Source: JBFYTX01 sp963739515
Lineage (GTDB): Bacteria > Chloroflexota > Dehalococcoidia > Dehalococcoidales > RBG-16-60-22
NCBI GenBank assembly: GCA_963739515.1
Contig: CAVUAO010000002.1
Coordinates: 62,001 to 126,000 of the forward strand
DNA: 64,000 bases
Direction: 5' to 3'
In this document: positions 53,640 to 62,556 of the stretch, piece by piece
Layout: each line of letters begins with the position of its first letter
How positions within the stretch are numbered: the stretch's first letter is position 1
Position numbers and translations under genes: made by a program
Notes under the pieces: model-generated
What the model was told of the DNA's origin: nothing
The model's database searches: none
What the model saw: the letters and a program-made list of their open reading frames with translations, nothing else

Positions 53640-53651
53640 TGCCAATTGGCA
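53640..53651. promoter_or_regulatory. Palindromic operator of the XRE regulator
   Basis: TGCCAATTGGCA is a perfect 12-bp palindrome between the -10 box and the XRE start codon on the minus strand. Its 10-bp core GCCAATTGGC is repeated at 57010-57019. Confidence 0.7.
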
Positions 53652-53653
53652 TA

Positions 53654-53683
53654 ATTATAGTAATAAAAGATGACATTTGTCAA
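53654..53683 (-). promoter_or_regulatory. Promoter of the XRE regulator
   Basis: On the minus strand TTGACA (53678-53683) and TATAAT (53654-53659) are 18 bp apart, both perfect hexamers. The operator begins 2 bp downstream. The remaining 53684-53788 is AT-rich and probably holds the promoter of the plus-strand permease gene. Confidence 0.8.
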
Positions 53684-53788
53684 GTAATGTGAAATGCCAT
53701 GGTAGCATTAACATTAATGTGGCTTCATCATACTGTAATTTATTGACAGTATGTAATATAATATAGTCTTCTATTCTATTGAGATTAT

Positions 53789-55253
53789 ATGCCTGATAAT
53801 TTATCCCTCCGACCCGGCGATAAGTTCTTCCGTCCCCTTAGAATCAAACGATTCCATTTAAGGCGAGTCCTGGGTGTTACCGGACTGTTCAGCACCGCCT
53901 ATGGTGATGTGGGTTCTTCCATTTACTATGCGCTTGGTGTGGTGGCGATGTCCGCCCTCGGGCTTACTCCCCCGGTGTTGATGATTTCCGGCATTATCTT
54001 CTTGTTCACCGCATTGACTTATGCCGAAGGAGCCACCATGATCCCCGAGGCCGGCGGTTCCGGCGCCTTCGCCTTCCGGGCATTCAGCCCCTGGGTCAGC
54101 TTCGTGGCCAGCTGGGTACTGATGTTGGATTATATTGTTACCATGTCGATTTCTGCTTTCACGGCGATAAGCTACCTGGGATATTACGTCCCGGTTCTTA
54201 AAGATTGGCCTATGAATAGCTTGGGCGGTATTGCCGTGGTGGTATTTCTGGTGTTTATCAACATCCGTGGCGTCCAGGCTTCCTCGCGATTGAATATCGC
54301 TCTTGTGTTTGTTGATGTTATTACGCAGATATCTATTGCGGTGCTGGGCGTAATTTTAATTATCAACCTTCCCCAGTTGGTCCACAATATCCACTGGGGG
54401 GTCGCCCCGACGCCAAATCAGCTTCTCTTTGGTATCTCGATATCGATGGTCGCTTACACGGGCATCGAGACGATGGCGAATCTGGGCAGCGAGGCACGTC
54501 GTCCGGAGAAAGATATTCCCCGGGCGGTGATACTGGTGTTTTTTGTCGTGATAACGCTGTGGACTCTTCTCTCCATGACGGCTCTCAGCGCTTATCCGGT
54601 ATACCAGAACGCCGCCGGGCAATGGGTTACCGATTTAACCCAGAGGTTCTTACATGACCCCATCCTAGGTATTGTCAGCGTTATGCCGCTTAGTATACGT
54701 CCCGTTCTAAGTTTTTTTGTGGTTTTTCTGGCGGTGACGATATTGATTATTGCCACCAACGCCGGTATGCTGGGTGCCTCGCGGCTGGCCTATTTCATGG
54801 GGCAGCGCCGGCAGCTGCCCGGGTGCTATCAGTAAAATCAGCGCCAGGGCGCGTGTCCCGGCTAACGCCATTCTCTTTTTCTCTATCATCGCCAGCGCGT
54901 TAATTGCCACCGGTCAAATTACTCTCCTGGCTGACCTGTATGCTTTCGGCGCGGTGCTGGCTTATACCGCCGCCCATGCCTCGATTATTGCCTTACGCAT
55001 CAAGGAGCCGGATTTGCCCCGTCCTTTCAAGATACCGCTGAATATCCGTATCCGCGGCAAGCAAATTCCTGTTACCGCTGTTCTCGGGGGACTGGCCACA
55101 CTTATTACCTGGTTCATCGTCGTCTATACCCATGCTATCGGGCGCATTGTCGGATTCTCCTGGTTGGCTCTCGGTTTGCTCATTTATGTTTTCTATCGCA
55201 GTTATCAGAAAAAACCCTCGGACGAGTGGGAAATAAAACCGGGTAAAAAATAG
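53789..55253 (+). CDS. APC-superfamily permease, frame broken at 54824
   Basis: This polytopic transporter has about 12 hydrophobic segments: GLFSTAYGDVGSSIYYALGV starts the first helix, EGATMIPEAGGSGAFAFRAF follows, VAYTGIETMANLGSEARRPE is the conserved APC loop. The first frame ends at 54835 after MGQRRQLPG, while the rest (AISKISARARVPANAILFF to KPGKK) is in the +1 frame to 55253; one extra G in CCCGGGTGC near 54824 accounts for it. Corrected length is about 487 aa. It is followed by UspA and two RCK proteins, which suggests K+ or ion-regulated transport rather than plain amino-acid uptake. Confidence 0.85.
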
Positions 55254-55269
55254 AAAGACTGGTCGGGTA

Positions 55270-55298
55270 TTGTAGATTTTTGGCAATAAGGTTATAAT
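55270..55298 (+). promoter_or_regulatory. Promoter of the uspA-RCK genes
   Basis: TTGTAG (55270-55275) and TATAAT (55293-55298) are 17 bp apart, 33 bp ahead of the UspA start, so this trio can be transcribed apart from the permease. Confidence 0.6.
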
Positions 55299-55330
55299 AC
55301 CCACGTTACTGAGTAATCGGGGAAGCGATA

Positions 55331-55760
55331 ATGTTTAAACAGATTCTGGTGCCGGTCGCCGGCACCCATGCGGATGAGGAGACCGTCAGGCTGGCCTGCC
55401 GGCTGGCCAAGAACGATAAGGGCAAGGTCTGGGCGGTCTCCGTCGTGGCTATCAAGCGCGCCCTGCCCCTCGACGCTGAAATTGAGTCCGAAATCAAGAA
55501 AGCCGAGGAAATCCTGAACAAGGTGGAGAGCGTCGCCGAAGCAGGAGAATTACGAGATTGAGACCGATGTCCTTCAGGCGCGGGAGGTCGGCCCGGCCAT
55601 CGTGGATGAGGCCGTAGAGCGGGGCGTCAGCCTCATTTTAATGGGCATTTCCTATAAACAGCGCTTCGGGCAATTCAGCCTGGGCAGCGTGGTGCCTTAC
55701 GTCTTGAAAAATTCGCCGTGTCCGGTTATACTCTACCAGCAGAGTGCCGTGACGAAATAA
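55331..55760 (+). CDS. Universal stress protein UspA-like, frame broken
   Basis: The first frame (MFKQILVPVAGTHADEETVR to EEILNKVESVAEAG) stops at 55561. The expected second half (NYEIETDVLQAREVGPAIVDEAV then RGVSLILMGI, FGQFSLGSVVPYVLKNSPCPVIL) runs on in the +1 frame to 55760. One extra base near 55545 explains it; corrected length is about 142 aa, normal for UspA. The ATP-binding G-x2-G-x9-G-S region reads MGISYKQRFGQFSLGS and is partly kept. Its place between a permease and RCK proteins suggests nucleotide sensing for the transporter. Confidence 0.85.
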
Positions 55761-55770
55761 GTGCTTTTTT

Positions 55771-56169
55771 ATGAAAATATTAATCATGGGATGCGGCCGT
55801 GTCGGTGCCAGGCTGGCGGCTTTGCTTGACGAAGACGGCCATAAAGTTACCGTTCTGGACATCGATACGTACAGTTTCCGGCGCTTGCCCCCTTCCTTTG
55901 GCGGTTCCGCCCTTTACGGCAACGGCATTGACGAGGAAGCCCTTAAAAAGGCCGGCATTGAAGATGTCGATGTCTTTGTCGCTTTAACGCAGGGCGATAA
56001 CCGCAATGTCATGGCCTGCCAGATTGCCAGGCTCGTCTTTAATGTCCCGCGGGTGGTCTGCCGTATCTATGACCCCCTCCGTGAGGAAATGTACTCTGCC
56101 CTCGGACTGGAAACGATTAGCCCCACCAAGGTCTTCTCCCAGCTCCTCCGGGAGAAGATAGAGGGCTGA
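55771..56169 (+). CDS. RCK/TrkA-N domain protein (1)
   Basis: This 132-aa protein is one TrkA-N Rossmann domain: MKILIMGCGRVGARLAALLD with the NAD/ATP-binding G-x-G-x2-G, the acidic end D31 (VTVLDID), and the GNGIDEEALKKAGIEDVDVFVALT pattern. It lacks a TrkA-C ligand domain. It lies 11 bp from the next, full-length RCK gene, and the two probably form a heteromeric gating ring, as in two-gene Trk systems. Confidence 0.9.
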   Translation: MKILIMGCGRVGARLAALLDEDGHKVTVLDIDTYSFRRLPPSFGGSALYGNGIDEEALKKAGIEDVDVFVALTQGDNRNVMACQIARLVFNVPRVVCRIYDPLREEMYSALGLETISPTKVFSQLLREKIEG

Positions 56170-56179
56170 GGTATTTGAT

Positions 56180-56842
56180 ATGTATATCATCATCGTCGGC
56201 GGCGGGCGCCTCGGCTACTATCTTCTCAAGGCTTTACTTAACGAGGGCCACGAGGTGCTCGTGCTGGAAAAGGACCCCCGCATCTGCAAGACCATCACCG
56301 ATGAACTGGGCAGTGTCTGCTACCGCGGTGACGGCTGTGAAGCCGCTACACTGGCCGAAGTCGGTACCGGTCGGGCGGATATGTTTGTGGCCGTGACCGG
56401 TGACGACGAGGACAATCTGGTGGCCTGCCAGATCGCTAAGCATAAACACAATGTGCCGCGTACCATCTGCCGTTTGCGCAACCCCCGGAACGCCGTCCTC
56501 TTTAAGAAACTGGGCGTTGATGTGACCATCAGTACTACCGACCTTATTCTGGAGGCCATTGAGAGAGAGGTGCCGACTCATCCCCTGACCCACCTGCTGA
56601 CTATCGATGAAAAAGGACTGGCCATCGTCGATGTGAAAATTTCCCCGGGGTCGGCCACGGTGGGCAAAACCGTTAAGGACCTTTCCCTGCCGGAGAAAAG
56701 CACTCTGGTCCTGATTATCCCCCAGCAGGGCGGCGCCCGCGCGCCGTCGCCTAATACCATCATTGAGGCGGGCGACCAGATAATTGCGGTGACCACTAAG
56801 GAATCGGAAGAAGCCCTCCGCAGCGCCCTGCGCGGTATCTGA
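56180..56842 (+). CDS. RCK/TrkA protein with TrkA-C domain (2)
   Basis: This 220-aa protein has the N-terminal TrkA-N fold (MYIIIVGGGRLGYYLLKALL, VLEKD) to about residue 135, then a TrkA-C domain (IVDVKISPGSATVGKTVKDL to GDQIIAVTTKES). It is the sensing partner of the one-domain RCK encoded just upstream. No TrkH/KtrB channel gene is nearby; the APC permease is the only transporter in the group. Confidence 0.92.
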   Translation: MYIIIVGGGRLGYYLLKALLNEGHEVLVLEKDPRICKTITDELGSVCYRGDGCEAATLAEVGTGRADMFVAVTGDDEDNLVACQIAKHKHNVPRTICRLRNPRNAVLFKKLGVDVTISTTDLILEAIEREVPTHPLTHLLTIDEKGLAIVDVKISPGSATVGKTVKDLSLPEKSTLVLIIPQQGGARAPSPNTIIEAGDQIIAVTTKESEEALRSALRGI

Positions 56843-56925
56843 AATCGCCCCTGTTAATTTTCTGCTCCACCTTGCCTTAGATGCATTATCCATAAGTTCG
56901 GATATTGGTAGATTCTCTTGCTCTC

Positions 56926-56994
56926 CCTCTTTGTCCCCCTCTCAGAAAATAATCCCCCTCTCCTTCTAAGGAGATGGGGCAGGGGGTGAGGTCT
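56926..56994. repeat. Dispersed GC-rich repeat, short copy
   Basis: Reads CTTTGTCCCCCTCTCAGAAA, CCCCCTCTCCTTCTAAGGAG then ATGGGGCAGGGGGTGAGG. The right edge matches the family. It lies directly upstream of the com promoter. Confidence 0.65.
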
Positions 56995-57007
56995 CTTTTA
57001 TTCCCTG

Positions 57008-57036
57008 TTGCCAATTGGCGAAACGGGGCTTATAAT
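57008..57036 (+). promoter_or_regulatory. comEA promoter with overlapping palindrome
   Basis: TTGCCA (57008-57013) and TATAAT (57031-57036) are 17 bp apart. The palindrome GCCAATTGGC (57010-57019) covers most of the -35 box. The same 10 bp form the core of the XRE operator at 53640, so this promoter may be repressed by that regulator. Confidence 0.7.
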
Positions 57037-57058
57037 ACGGCTGTCGTGGAGACCTTCT

Positions 57059-57568
57059 ATGAAGACGGGTCGGTTTTTTAACCGCTGGACTTTTCTGGCG
57101 GCCATATTGGTGGTCATCATTATTGCCGGCGGCGTGATTATCGGCTCGAAATACCGCCCGGTTCACCCCGTCGAAATTTCTCTGAACCCCGCCCCCGCTC
57201 CGCAGGGCGACATATATATCGGCGGCGAGGTCCATAATCCCGGCATCTATCCTTTCTCGCCCCGCGATAGCCTTGATGACATTCTGCGGGCGGCCGGCGG
57301 CGTTACCGGCGATGCTGACCTCAGCCATGTGGCGCTGAGTGTGCCGGCTAAAGGGCAGGTGGCGGAGGTGCAAAAAGTCAATATCAATACCGCTGACGCC
57401 TGGCTGCTGGCTGCCTTGCCGGGCATCGGCGATACCCGGGCTCAGGCCATCATTGCCTACCGCCTTAAAAACGGACCTTTTCGCGATATTAACGAGCTGC
57501 TCAATATCGAAGGGCTGGGCACCGTGACCTTGGAAAAAATCCGCGACCTGATTACCGTCGGCGACTGA
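57059..57568 (+). CDS. comEA: ComEA-like DNA-uptake protein
   Basis: This 169-aa protein has one N-terminal membrane helix (11-29), an SLBB-like segment (about 50-98, IYIGGEVHNPGIYPF) and a C-terminal helix-hairpin-helix pair (VNINTADAWLLAALPGIGDT at 107-126). ComEA binds incoming DNA at the cell surface. ATG 57059 follows GTGGAGAC; an upstream ATG lies inside the promoter. It is 18 bp ahead of comEC. Confidence 0.92.
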   Translation: MKTGRFFNRWTFLAAILVVIIIAGGVIIGSKYRPVHPVEISLNPAPAPQGDIYIGGEVHNPGIYPFSPRDSLDDILRAAGGVTGDADLSHVALSVPAKGQVAEVQKVNINTADAWLLAALPGIGDTRAQAIIAYRLKNGPFRDINELLNIEGLGTVTLEKIRDLITVGD

Positions 57569-57586
57569 TTATTATAATAGGAAGCC

Positions 57587-59998
57587 ATGATACTTATCTT
57601 TTTAAGTTGCGTCTGGGTTCTCGGTATTTTCCTCGGTTCTAAATTCCACCTGCCCTGGATATTCTGTCTGGTCGCGCTCGCCCCTCTGCTGTTTTTATTT
57701 TTTGCCCGCCAGCACCGGAAGCTGATAATTTTATCGGGGCTGGGTATTTGCCTGCTCGTCGTTGCGTCCGCGTATTCGTACTCCAGCCTTTATACCGTTG
57801 ACGAGGGCCGACTCCGCTTTTATAACGACCAGGGCGTTTTTGAAATTAAAGGCAGGCTGGTCAACGCCCCCGATGTCCGTGATAAAACCGCCCACCTCAC
57901 CGTGTCCGTCGAGGCTATCAAGCTGGCTGCGGACTGGCAAGACGTCCAGGGTACGTTATTGATTTTCGTGCCCCGCTATCCCGCCTATCATTACGGCGAC
58001 GTTCTTCAGGTGACCGGCGCGCTGCAGACGCCGCCTCAGCTTGGCGACTTCGATTACCGCGGGTATCTGGAGCACCAGGGCATCTATTCCACCATGCTCT
58101 ATCCTCAAATCGAGGTGCTGGATACGGCGCGGGGTTTTCCGCCGCTGGCCTGGGTCTATTCGTTGAGGGACCGCCTGGCTCAGACCCTGGCGCAGGTGCT
58201 CCCCGAGCCGCAGGCGTCCCTGGCCCAGGGTATTATTCTGGGCATGCGCGGCAACATCCCTGAAGACCTGAGCCGCGATTTCTCCCGGAGCGGTACGGCC
58301 CATCTCCTGGCGATATCCGGCTATAACATCGGTATCATGGCCGGCATCATGCTCGGCGTCGGCCTGTTTCTCTTCGGGCGCCGGCGTTACCTCTATGTCT
58401 GGCTGGCGCTTGGCGCCGTCTGGCTTTATGCCCTGCTCACCGGTATGAATCCCCCGGTGCTGCGCGGCGCCATCATGGCCAGCCTGTTTCTCGTCGCCGA
58501 GGCATTGGGCAGGCAGCGCAGCGCTATGGTGGCGCTGACCTTCGCCGCGGCGGTCATGGTGGGCGTCAGCCCCTATGTCCTCGGGGACGCTTCTTTCCAG
58601 TTGAGCTTTATCGCCATGGCCGGCCTGGTTTTCATTTGTCCGATTTTTAGCCGGGCGGGCCGGCGGTTCGTCGCCGCCAGGGTCGGCGAGGAAGGGTTCC
58701 TGGTTGCTGCCGCCAATCTTACGGTTGACGCCATGAGCGCTACTCTCGGGGCGATTATCGCCGTCTGGCCTTTAATCGCTTATTACTTCGGTCTATTTTC
58801 CGTGGTAGGCCCTCTGGCGACTTTCCTGGTCACGCTGGTACTGCCGGTGATCATTATTCTCGGGACCCTGGCGGCCCTCCTGGGTCTGGCTTCGCTGGCC
58901 GTCGCTCAGGCTTTCGGCTGGCTGGCCTGGCCTTTTCTCTCTTATATGATACTGGTCGTGACCGGATTGGCGGCGCCGTCGGTATCGTCGGTGGCCGTCA
59001 ACTCCATCAGCCCCGTCTTTTTGGTGTGTTATTATCTCGTGCTCGTATTACTAATCTGGCTTCACGGTCGCTGGCAGAAGCTGCGCAACCTTTTATCCGG
59101 CACCGCCGGTCTGATGAAATCCGGGGTGAGTTTGTCTTCCGGGCTTTCCCGTGGCGTTAAGTGGGCTATCGCGCCGCTGTTGGTGACGGCGGTGCTCGTA
59201 TCTTTCACCGCGGCGACGATGCCTGACGATGACCTGCGCGTTAGCTTTCTCGATGTCGGCCAGGGTGACGCTATCCTTATCCAGAAGGGGGACCGGCAAA
59301 TCCTGGTCGATGGCGGCCCCAGTCCCCGGGCAATAACCCTGGGGCTCGGCAGCCAAATGCCTTTCTGGGACCGGACCATCGATTTGCTCGTTTTGACCCA
59401 TCCCCACGGTGACCACCTCGCCGGGCTGGTGGAAGTGCTGCGGCGTTACCGGGTGGCTCAGGTGCTCTATCCCGCCCTCGACTACTCCTCGCCGTTATTT
59501 GACGAATGGCGGAGGACGGTTGCCGAGAAAAATATCCAGAGCACTTATGCCCGGGCCGGACAACGCATCGATATGGGTGATGGTGTGGTCTTGGAGGTGC
59601 TAAGTGCCCCGCTTAACGATATCGTCTCGGATATCGATGTAGATAGTCTGGTATTGCGAGTTGACTATGGCCGGGTCAGCTTTCTGCTTACCGCCGATAT
59701 CACCGGGGAAGTGGAGTGGGAGCTTGCCCGGGAGCGGGCGCCCCTCGCCAGTACGGTCCTTAAGGTGGCCCACCACGGTTCGTCTACCTCCACCACCCCG
59801 GAGTTTCTCTCGGTAGTTGAGCCGCAGGCGGCCGTCATCTCCGTCGGCGCGGATAACGATTATGGTTTGCCGGACGAGGCAGTGGTGGACAGGCTGGGGG
59901 AGAAAATCGGACAGGATAACATTTACCGTACGGATGAACGGGGCACGATAACCTTTACCACCGACGGTGACAAGCTGTGGATCGAAACCGGGAAGTAA
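57587..59998 (+). CDS. comEC: ComEC/Rec2-type DNA-uptake channel
   Basis: This 803-aa protein has the expected order: two N-terminal membrane helices, a DUF4131-type extracytoplasmic domain with FEIKGRLVNAPDVRDKTAHL, the competence membrane domain (GTAHLLAISGYNIGIMAGIM), and a C-terminal metallo-beta-lactamase fold (VSFLDVGQGDAILIQKGDR, LTHPHGDHLAGL, VAHHGSSTST). It takes single-stranded DNA across the membrane. Complete and in an operon with comEA under one apparent promoter. Confidence 0.95.
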   Translation: MILIFLSCVWVLGIFLGSKFHLPWIFCLVALAPLLFLFFARQHRKLIILSGLGICLLVVASAYSYSSLYTVDEGRLRFYNDQGVFEIKGRLVNAPDVRDKTAHLTVSVEAIKLAADWQDVQGTLLIFVPRYPAYHYGDVLQVTGALQTPPQLGDFDYRGYLEHQGIYSTMLYPQIEVLDTARGFPPLAWVYSLRDRLAQTLAQVLPEPQASLAQGIILGMRGNIPEDLSRDFSRSGTAHLLAISGYNIGIMAGIMLGVGLFLFGRRRYLYVWLALGAVWLYALLTGMNPPVLRGAIMASLFLVAEALGRQRSAMVALTFAAAVMVGVSPYVLGDASFQLSFIAMAGLVFICPIFSRAGRRFVAARVGEEGFLVAAANLTVDAMSATLGAIIAVWPLIAYYFGLFSVVGPLATFLVTLVLPVIIILGTLAALLGLASLAVAQAFGWLAWPFLSYMILVVTGLAAPSVSSVAVNSISPVFLVCYYLVLVLLIWLHGRWQKLRNLLSGTAGLMKSGVSLSSGLSRGVKWAIAPLLVTAVLVSFTAATMPDDDLRVSFLDVGQGDAILIQKGDRQILVDGGPSPRAITLGLGSQMPFWDRTIDLLVLTHPHGDHLAGLVEVLRRYRVAQVLYPALDYSSPLFDEWRRTVAEKNIQSTYARAGQRIDMGDGVVLEVLSAPLNDIVSDIDVDSLVLRVDYGRVSFLLTADITGEVEWELARERAPLASTVLKVAHHGSSTSTTPEFLSVVEPQAAVISVGADNDYGLPDEAVVDRLGEKIGQDNIYRTDERGTITFTTDGDKLWIETGK

Positions 59999-60011
59999 GG
60001 AGAAATCTGGT

Positions 60012-60661
60012 TCATGTCTTTTTCACCAGCACGCAAATATTTCTGGAAAAAATCTTTACCGGGAATTTGTAGCGACTTTCCGGAGATGATTTCAATACCG
60101 TGAAGCCCGCCTTCTTCACGAGCTTTGCCAGTTCGCCGTAGGTGAACAGGTAATAGAAACGGTAAAGCGTTTTTTCTCTGGTGCGCCAGGGGAGCATGAA
60201 GCTCTTTTTTTGAACCAGTGGCGGGGCTGCCACCGGTTCCAGACGGTGATAAATGCCTCGCCGCCGGGCTTGAGCACCCGGTATAGCTCTTTAAAGGCTT
60301 TTGTTCTCCCTTGGTCGTCTTCGATATGGTGGTACACGGCGATGGCGATGGCAAAATCGAAACAATCGTCAGCGTAGGGGAGACTGCGGGCGTCGGCTTC
60401 CTGTAAATTGACTTTGAATTGATTTTTTTCGGCATATTTTTTGGCTAATGCCATCGTTTCATGGGAGTAGTCCACCCCGTATAGCTCGAACCCATTTTTA
60501 AACGGTAAAAAGTCAGGCCCGTGCCCACAGCCCACGTTAATTAATTTGCCCCGCCGCCACCGCGCCGCCAGCGCCTCGAGCTCGACCAGGAACCTCGACT
60601 TTTGTCGGAAGTTATACCTGGACGCCGCTATTTGATTGAATGTATCCCGCGTTGTTGACAT
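60012..60661 (-). CDS. Class I SAM methyltransferase, frame broken
   Basis: The N-terminal part (60661 downward) is a Methyltransf_11-type domain, KLINVGCGHGPDFLPFKNGF (SAM site), DARSLPYADDCFDFAIAI and RVLKPGGEAFITVWNRW. The frame then slips in a run of seven T (near 60207); the real end is in another frame, KKSFMLPWRTREKTLYRFYY through ICVLVKKT at 60012. The corrected length is about 216 aa, and it resembles TRM9/ALKBH8-like tRNA wobble methyltransferases (HHIEDDQGRTKAFKELYRVL). It is divergent from elp3, and both may act on wobble uridine. Confidence 0.83.
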
Positions 60662-60693
60662 AAGCCTTATCTGCTAAACTAAATATATCATAT

Positions 60694-62082
60694 ATGGTTA
60701 ACGTCAGGAAATTTACCAGGACTATCTCGGGGGTAACGCCGCTGGCGGTGATGACTGCCCCCGCGCCCTGCCCCGGCCGCTGTCTTTATTGCCCCACCTA
60801 TCCCGATGCCCCGCAGAGCTATACGCCGGAGTCGCCGGCCGTTCTGCGCGCCCGCCGCTTTGCTTATGATGCCCGCCGGCAGGTGGCGTCCCGACTTAAT
60901 ACTTTCGCGGAGATGGGGCACCCCACGGACAAAATCGAGCTCATCATCATGGGCGGGACTTTTCTGGCACAGCCCGTCGCTTACCAGTATCGCTTTATTA
61001 AGGACTGCTACGACGCGCTCAACGGCGTGACATCGGCCACTCTGGCTGAGGCTAAGCTGCTTAATGAAGCGGCTTCCCACCGCTGCACCGGACTCTGCAT
61101 CGAGACCCGGCCGGACTGGTGCAGGCCGGACGAAATCAAGCGGATGCTGGAGTTCGGCGCCACCCGTGTCGAACTCGGCGTTCAGACCCTGGACGACGAT
61201 ATCTATCAGCTGGTACGGCGGGGACACGGGGTGGCGGAGGTGGTTCGCGCCACCGCTCTTCTCCGCGAGCACGGCTTTAAGGTCTATTACCACTGGATGC
61301 CCGGCCTGCCCGGCGCGACGCCCGAAAAAGACCTGGAGATGTCCCGGATGCTTTTTGACGACGACCGCTTTAAGCCGGACGGGCTCAAGCTATATCCCAC
61401 CATGGTGGTGCAGGGGACGGAGCTGGAAAAGTGGTACCGGGACGGCCGCTACCAGCCCTACGATGATGCTACGATGGTCGACCTTATAGTTGCCATCAAA
61501 TCGATTGTCCCGCAATACGTCCGTATTTCCCGCGTCCTGCGGGATATTCCGTCTAAATTTATCGTCGCCGGGCTGAAGGACTCACTGCGGGACATCGTCC
61601 GCGAGAAAATGAAAAACGACGGCGTCGCCTGCCGCTGTATCCGCTGCCGCGAGTACGGCCACCGCGCCCGGGATGGCTGGACCATCGGCGAGCCTCATCT
61701 GGTCCGGATGGACTATACAGCCGCCGATGGTACCGAGGTATTTCTTTCCTTCGAGGATGACAAGGGAACTCTATTCGGCCTTTTAAGACTGCGGATTCAG
61801 CCGCGTTCTGTCCCTGTGTTAACTGGCCCAGACGGAAATTACGCCATCATCAGGGAGTTGCACATTTTCGGGCCGGAAGTCCCCCTCAGCGAGCAGAGGG
61901 TCGCCGCCGCCCAGCATAAAGGCCTGGGCAAGGCTTTGCTCCGGGAGGCGGAGCGGATTGCCCGGGAAGAGTTTCAGGCACGCCGGTTGATCATCCTGAG
62001 CGGGACCGGCGCTAAAGAGTACTACCGCACCGAGTTTGCCTGCCAGGCGGAAGGCGACTACATGGTCAAGTCGTTGGCCTGA
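60694..62082 (+). CDS. elp3: tRNA uridine(34) acetyltransferase, Elp3 family
   Basis: This 462-aa Elp3-like enzyme has a radical SAM domain with C26-x3-C30-x2-C33 (PCPGRCLYCP), the ETRPDWC block, LGVQTLDDDIYQLVRRGHG, and a C-terminal GNAT (KGLGKALLREAERIAREEF) with the closing KEYYRTEFACQAEGDYM segment. It makes the carboxymethyl precursor on wobble uridine. A Dehalococcoides homologue is structurally known, so this supports the taxonomic placement. It is divergent from the methyltransferase gene. Confidence 0.95.
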   Translation: MVNVRKFTRTISGVTPLAVMTAPAPCPGRCLYCPTYPDAPQSYTPESPAVLRARRFAYDARRQVASRLNTFAEMGHPTDKIELIIMGGTFLAQPVAYQYRFIKDCYDALNGVTSATLAEAKLLNEAASHRCTGLCIETRPDWCRPDEIKRMLEFGATRVELGVQTLDDDIYQLVRRGHGVAEVVRATALLREHGFKVYYHWMPGLPGATPEKDLEMSRMLFDDDRFKPDGLKLYPTMVVQGTELEKWYRDGRYQPYDDATMVDLIVAIKSIVPQYVRISRVLRDIPSKFIVAGLKDSLRDIVREKMKNDGVACRCIRCREYGHRARDGWTIGEPHLVRMDYTAADGTEVFLSFEDDKGTLFGLLRLRIQPRSVPVLTGPDGNYAIIRELHIFGPEVPLSEQRVAAAQHKGLGKALLREAERIAREEFQARRLIILSGTGAKEYYRTEFACQAEGDYMVKSLA

Positions 62083-62092
62083 CGAAATTCTT

Positions 62093-62168
62093 TTGTCATT
62101 CTGAGGGAGTCCTTCCCTGGGAAGGACGACCGTGAGAATCCGTGCTTCATCTTGATAAGATTCTCTGG
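62093..62168. repeat. Dispersed repeat (GTCATTCTGAGGGAG type)
   Basis: TTGTCATTCTGAGGGAGTCC, CTTCCCTGGGAAGGACGAC, GAGAATC, then ATAAGATTCTC. It shares TCATTCTGAG and GAATC parts with the piece at 24251. It includes the hairpin GTCCTTCCCtggGAAGGAC. It lies between convergent genes. Confidence 0.55.
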
Positions 62169-62187
62169 GTTTTTCCTCCTGGTGCCG

Positions 62188-62556
62188 TCAGTATCTTCCC
62201 AGTTCTTCCAGCCGGTCGTCGCTGATGCCGAAATGGTGGGCGATTTCATGCCGGACGACGCGTTGTATTTCCTTCACGATTTGTCCATCGTTCCGGCACA
62301 TCTCCTCGATGGGCCTCTGGAAGATGGTTATCTTGTCCGGGACGACGAACCCGTAATTGTGGGTGCGTTCGGTCAGCGGCACGCCTTCGTAAAGGCCGAG
62401 CAGCGTTTCGTTCCTTTTCCCTCTTAGCGGTTTCAGCTGGCCACGCGTGGGCACATCCGCCACTACGATATCGATATTTTCCAGTCTTTCCCGGAAAGCT
62501 TCGGGCAGTTTTTCGATGGCTTCCGCCACGAGCTTTTCGAACCTCTGGCTGTCCAT
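62188..62556 (-). CDS. Zincin-like metallopeptidase-family protein
   Basis: This 122-aa protein has the HExxH zinc motif, HEIAHHFGISDDRLEELGRY, at its end and an N-terminal FEKLVAEAIEKLPEAF with IDIVVAD, which is the Zincin_1 (DUF1025) family. Members are small putative proteases of unknown target. Its ATG at 62556 is on the last base of the upstream MBL-fold gene's stop, so the two are coupled. Confidence 0.88.
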   Translation of the reverse strand: MDSQRFEKLVAEAIEKLPEAFRERLENIDIVVADVPTRGQLKPLRGKRNETLLGLYEGVPLTERTHNYGFVVPDKITIFQRPIEEMCRNDGQIVKEIQRVVRHEIAHHFGISDDRLEELGRY

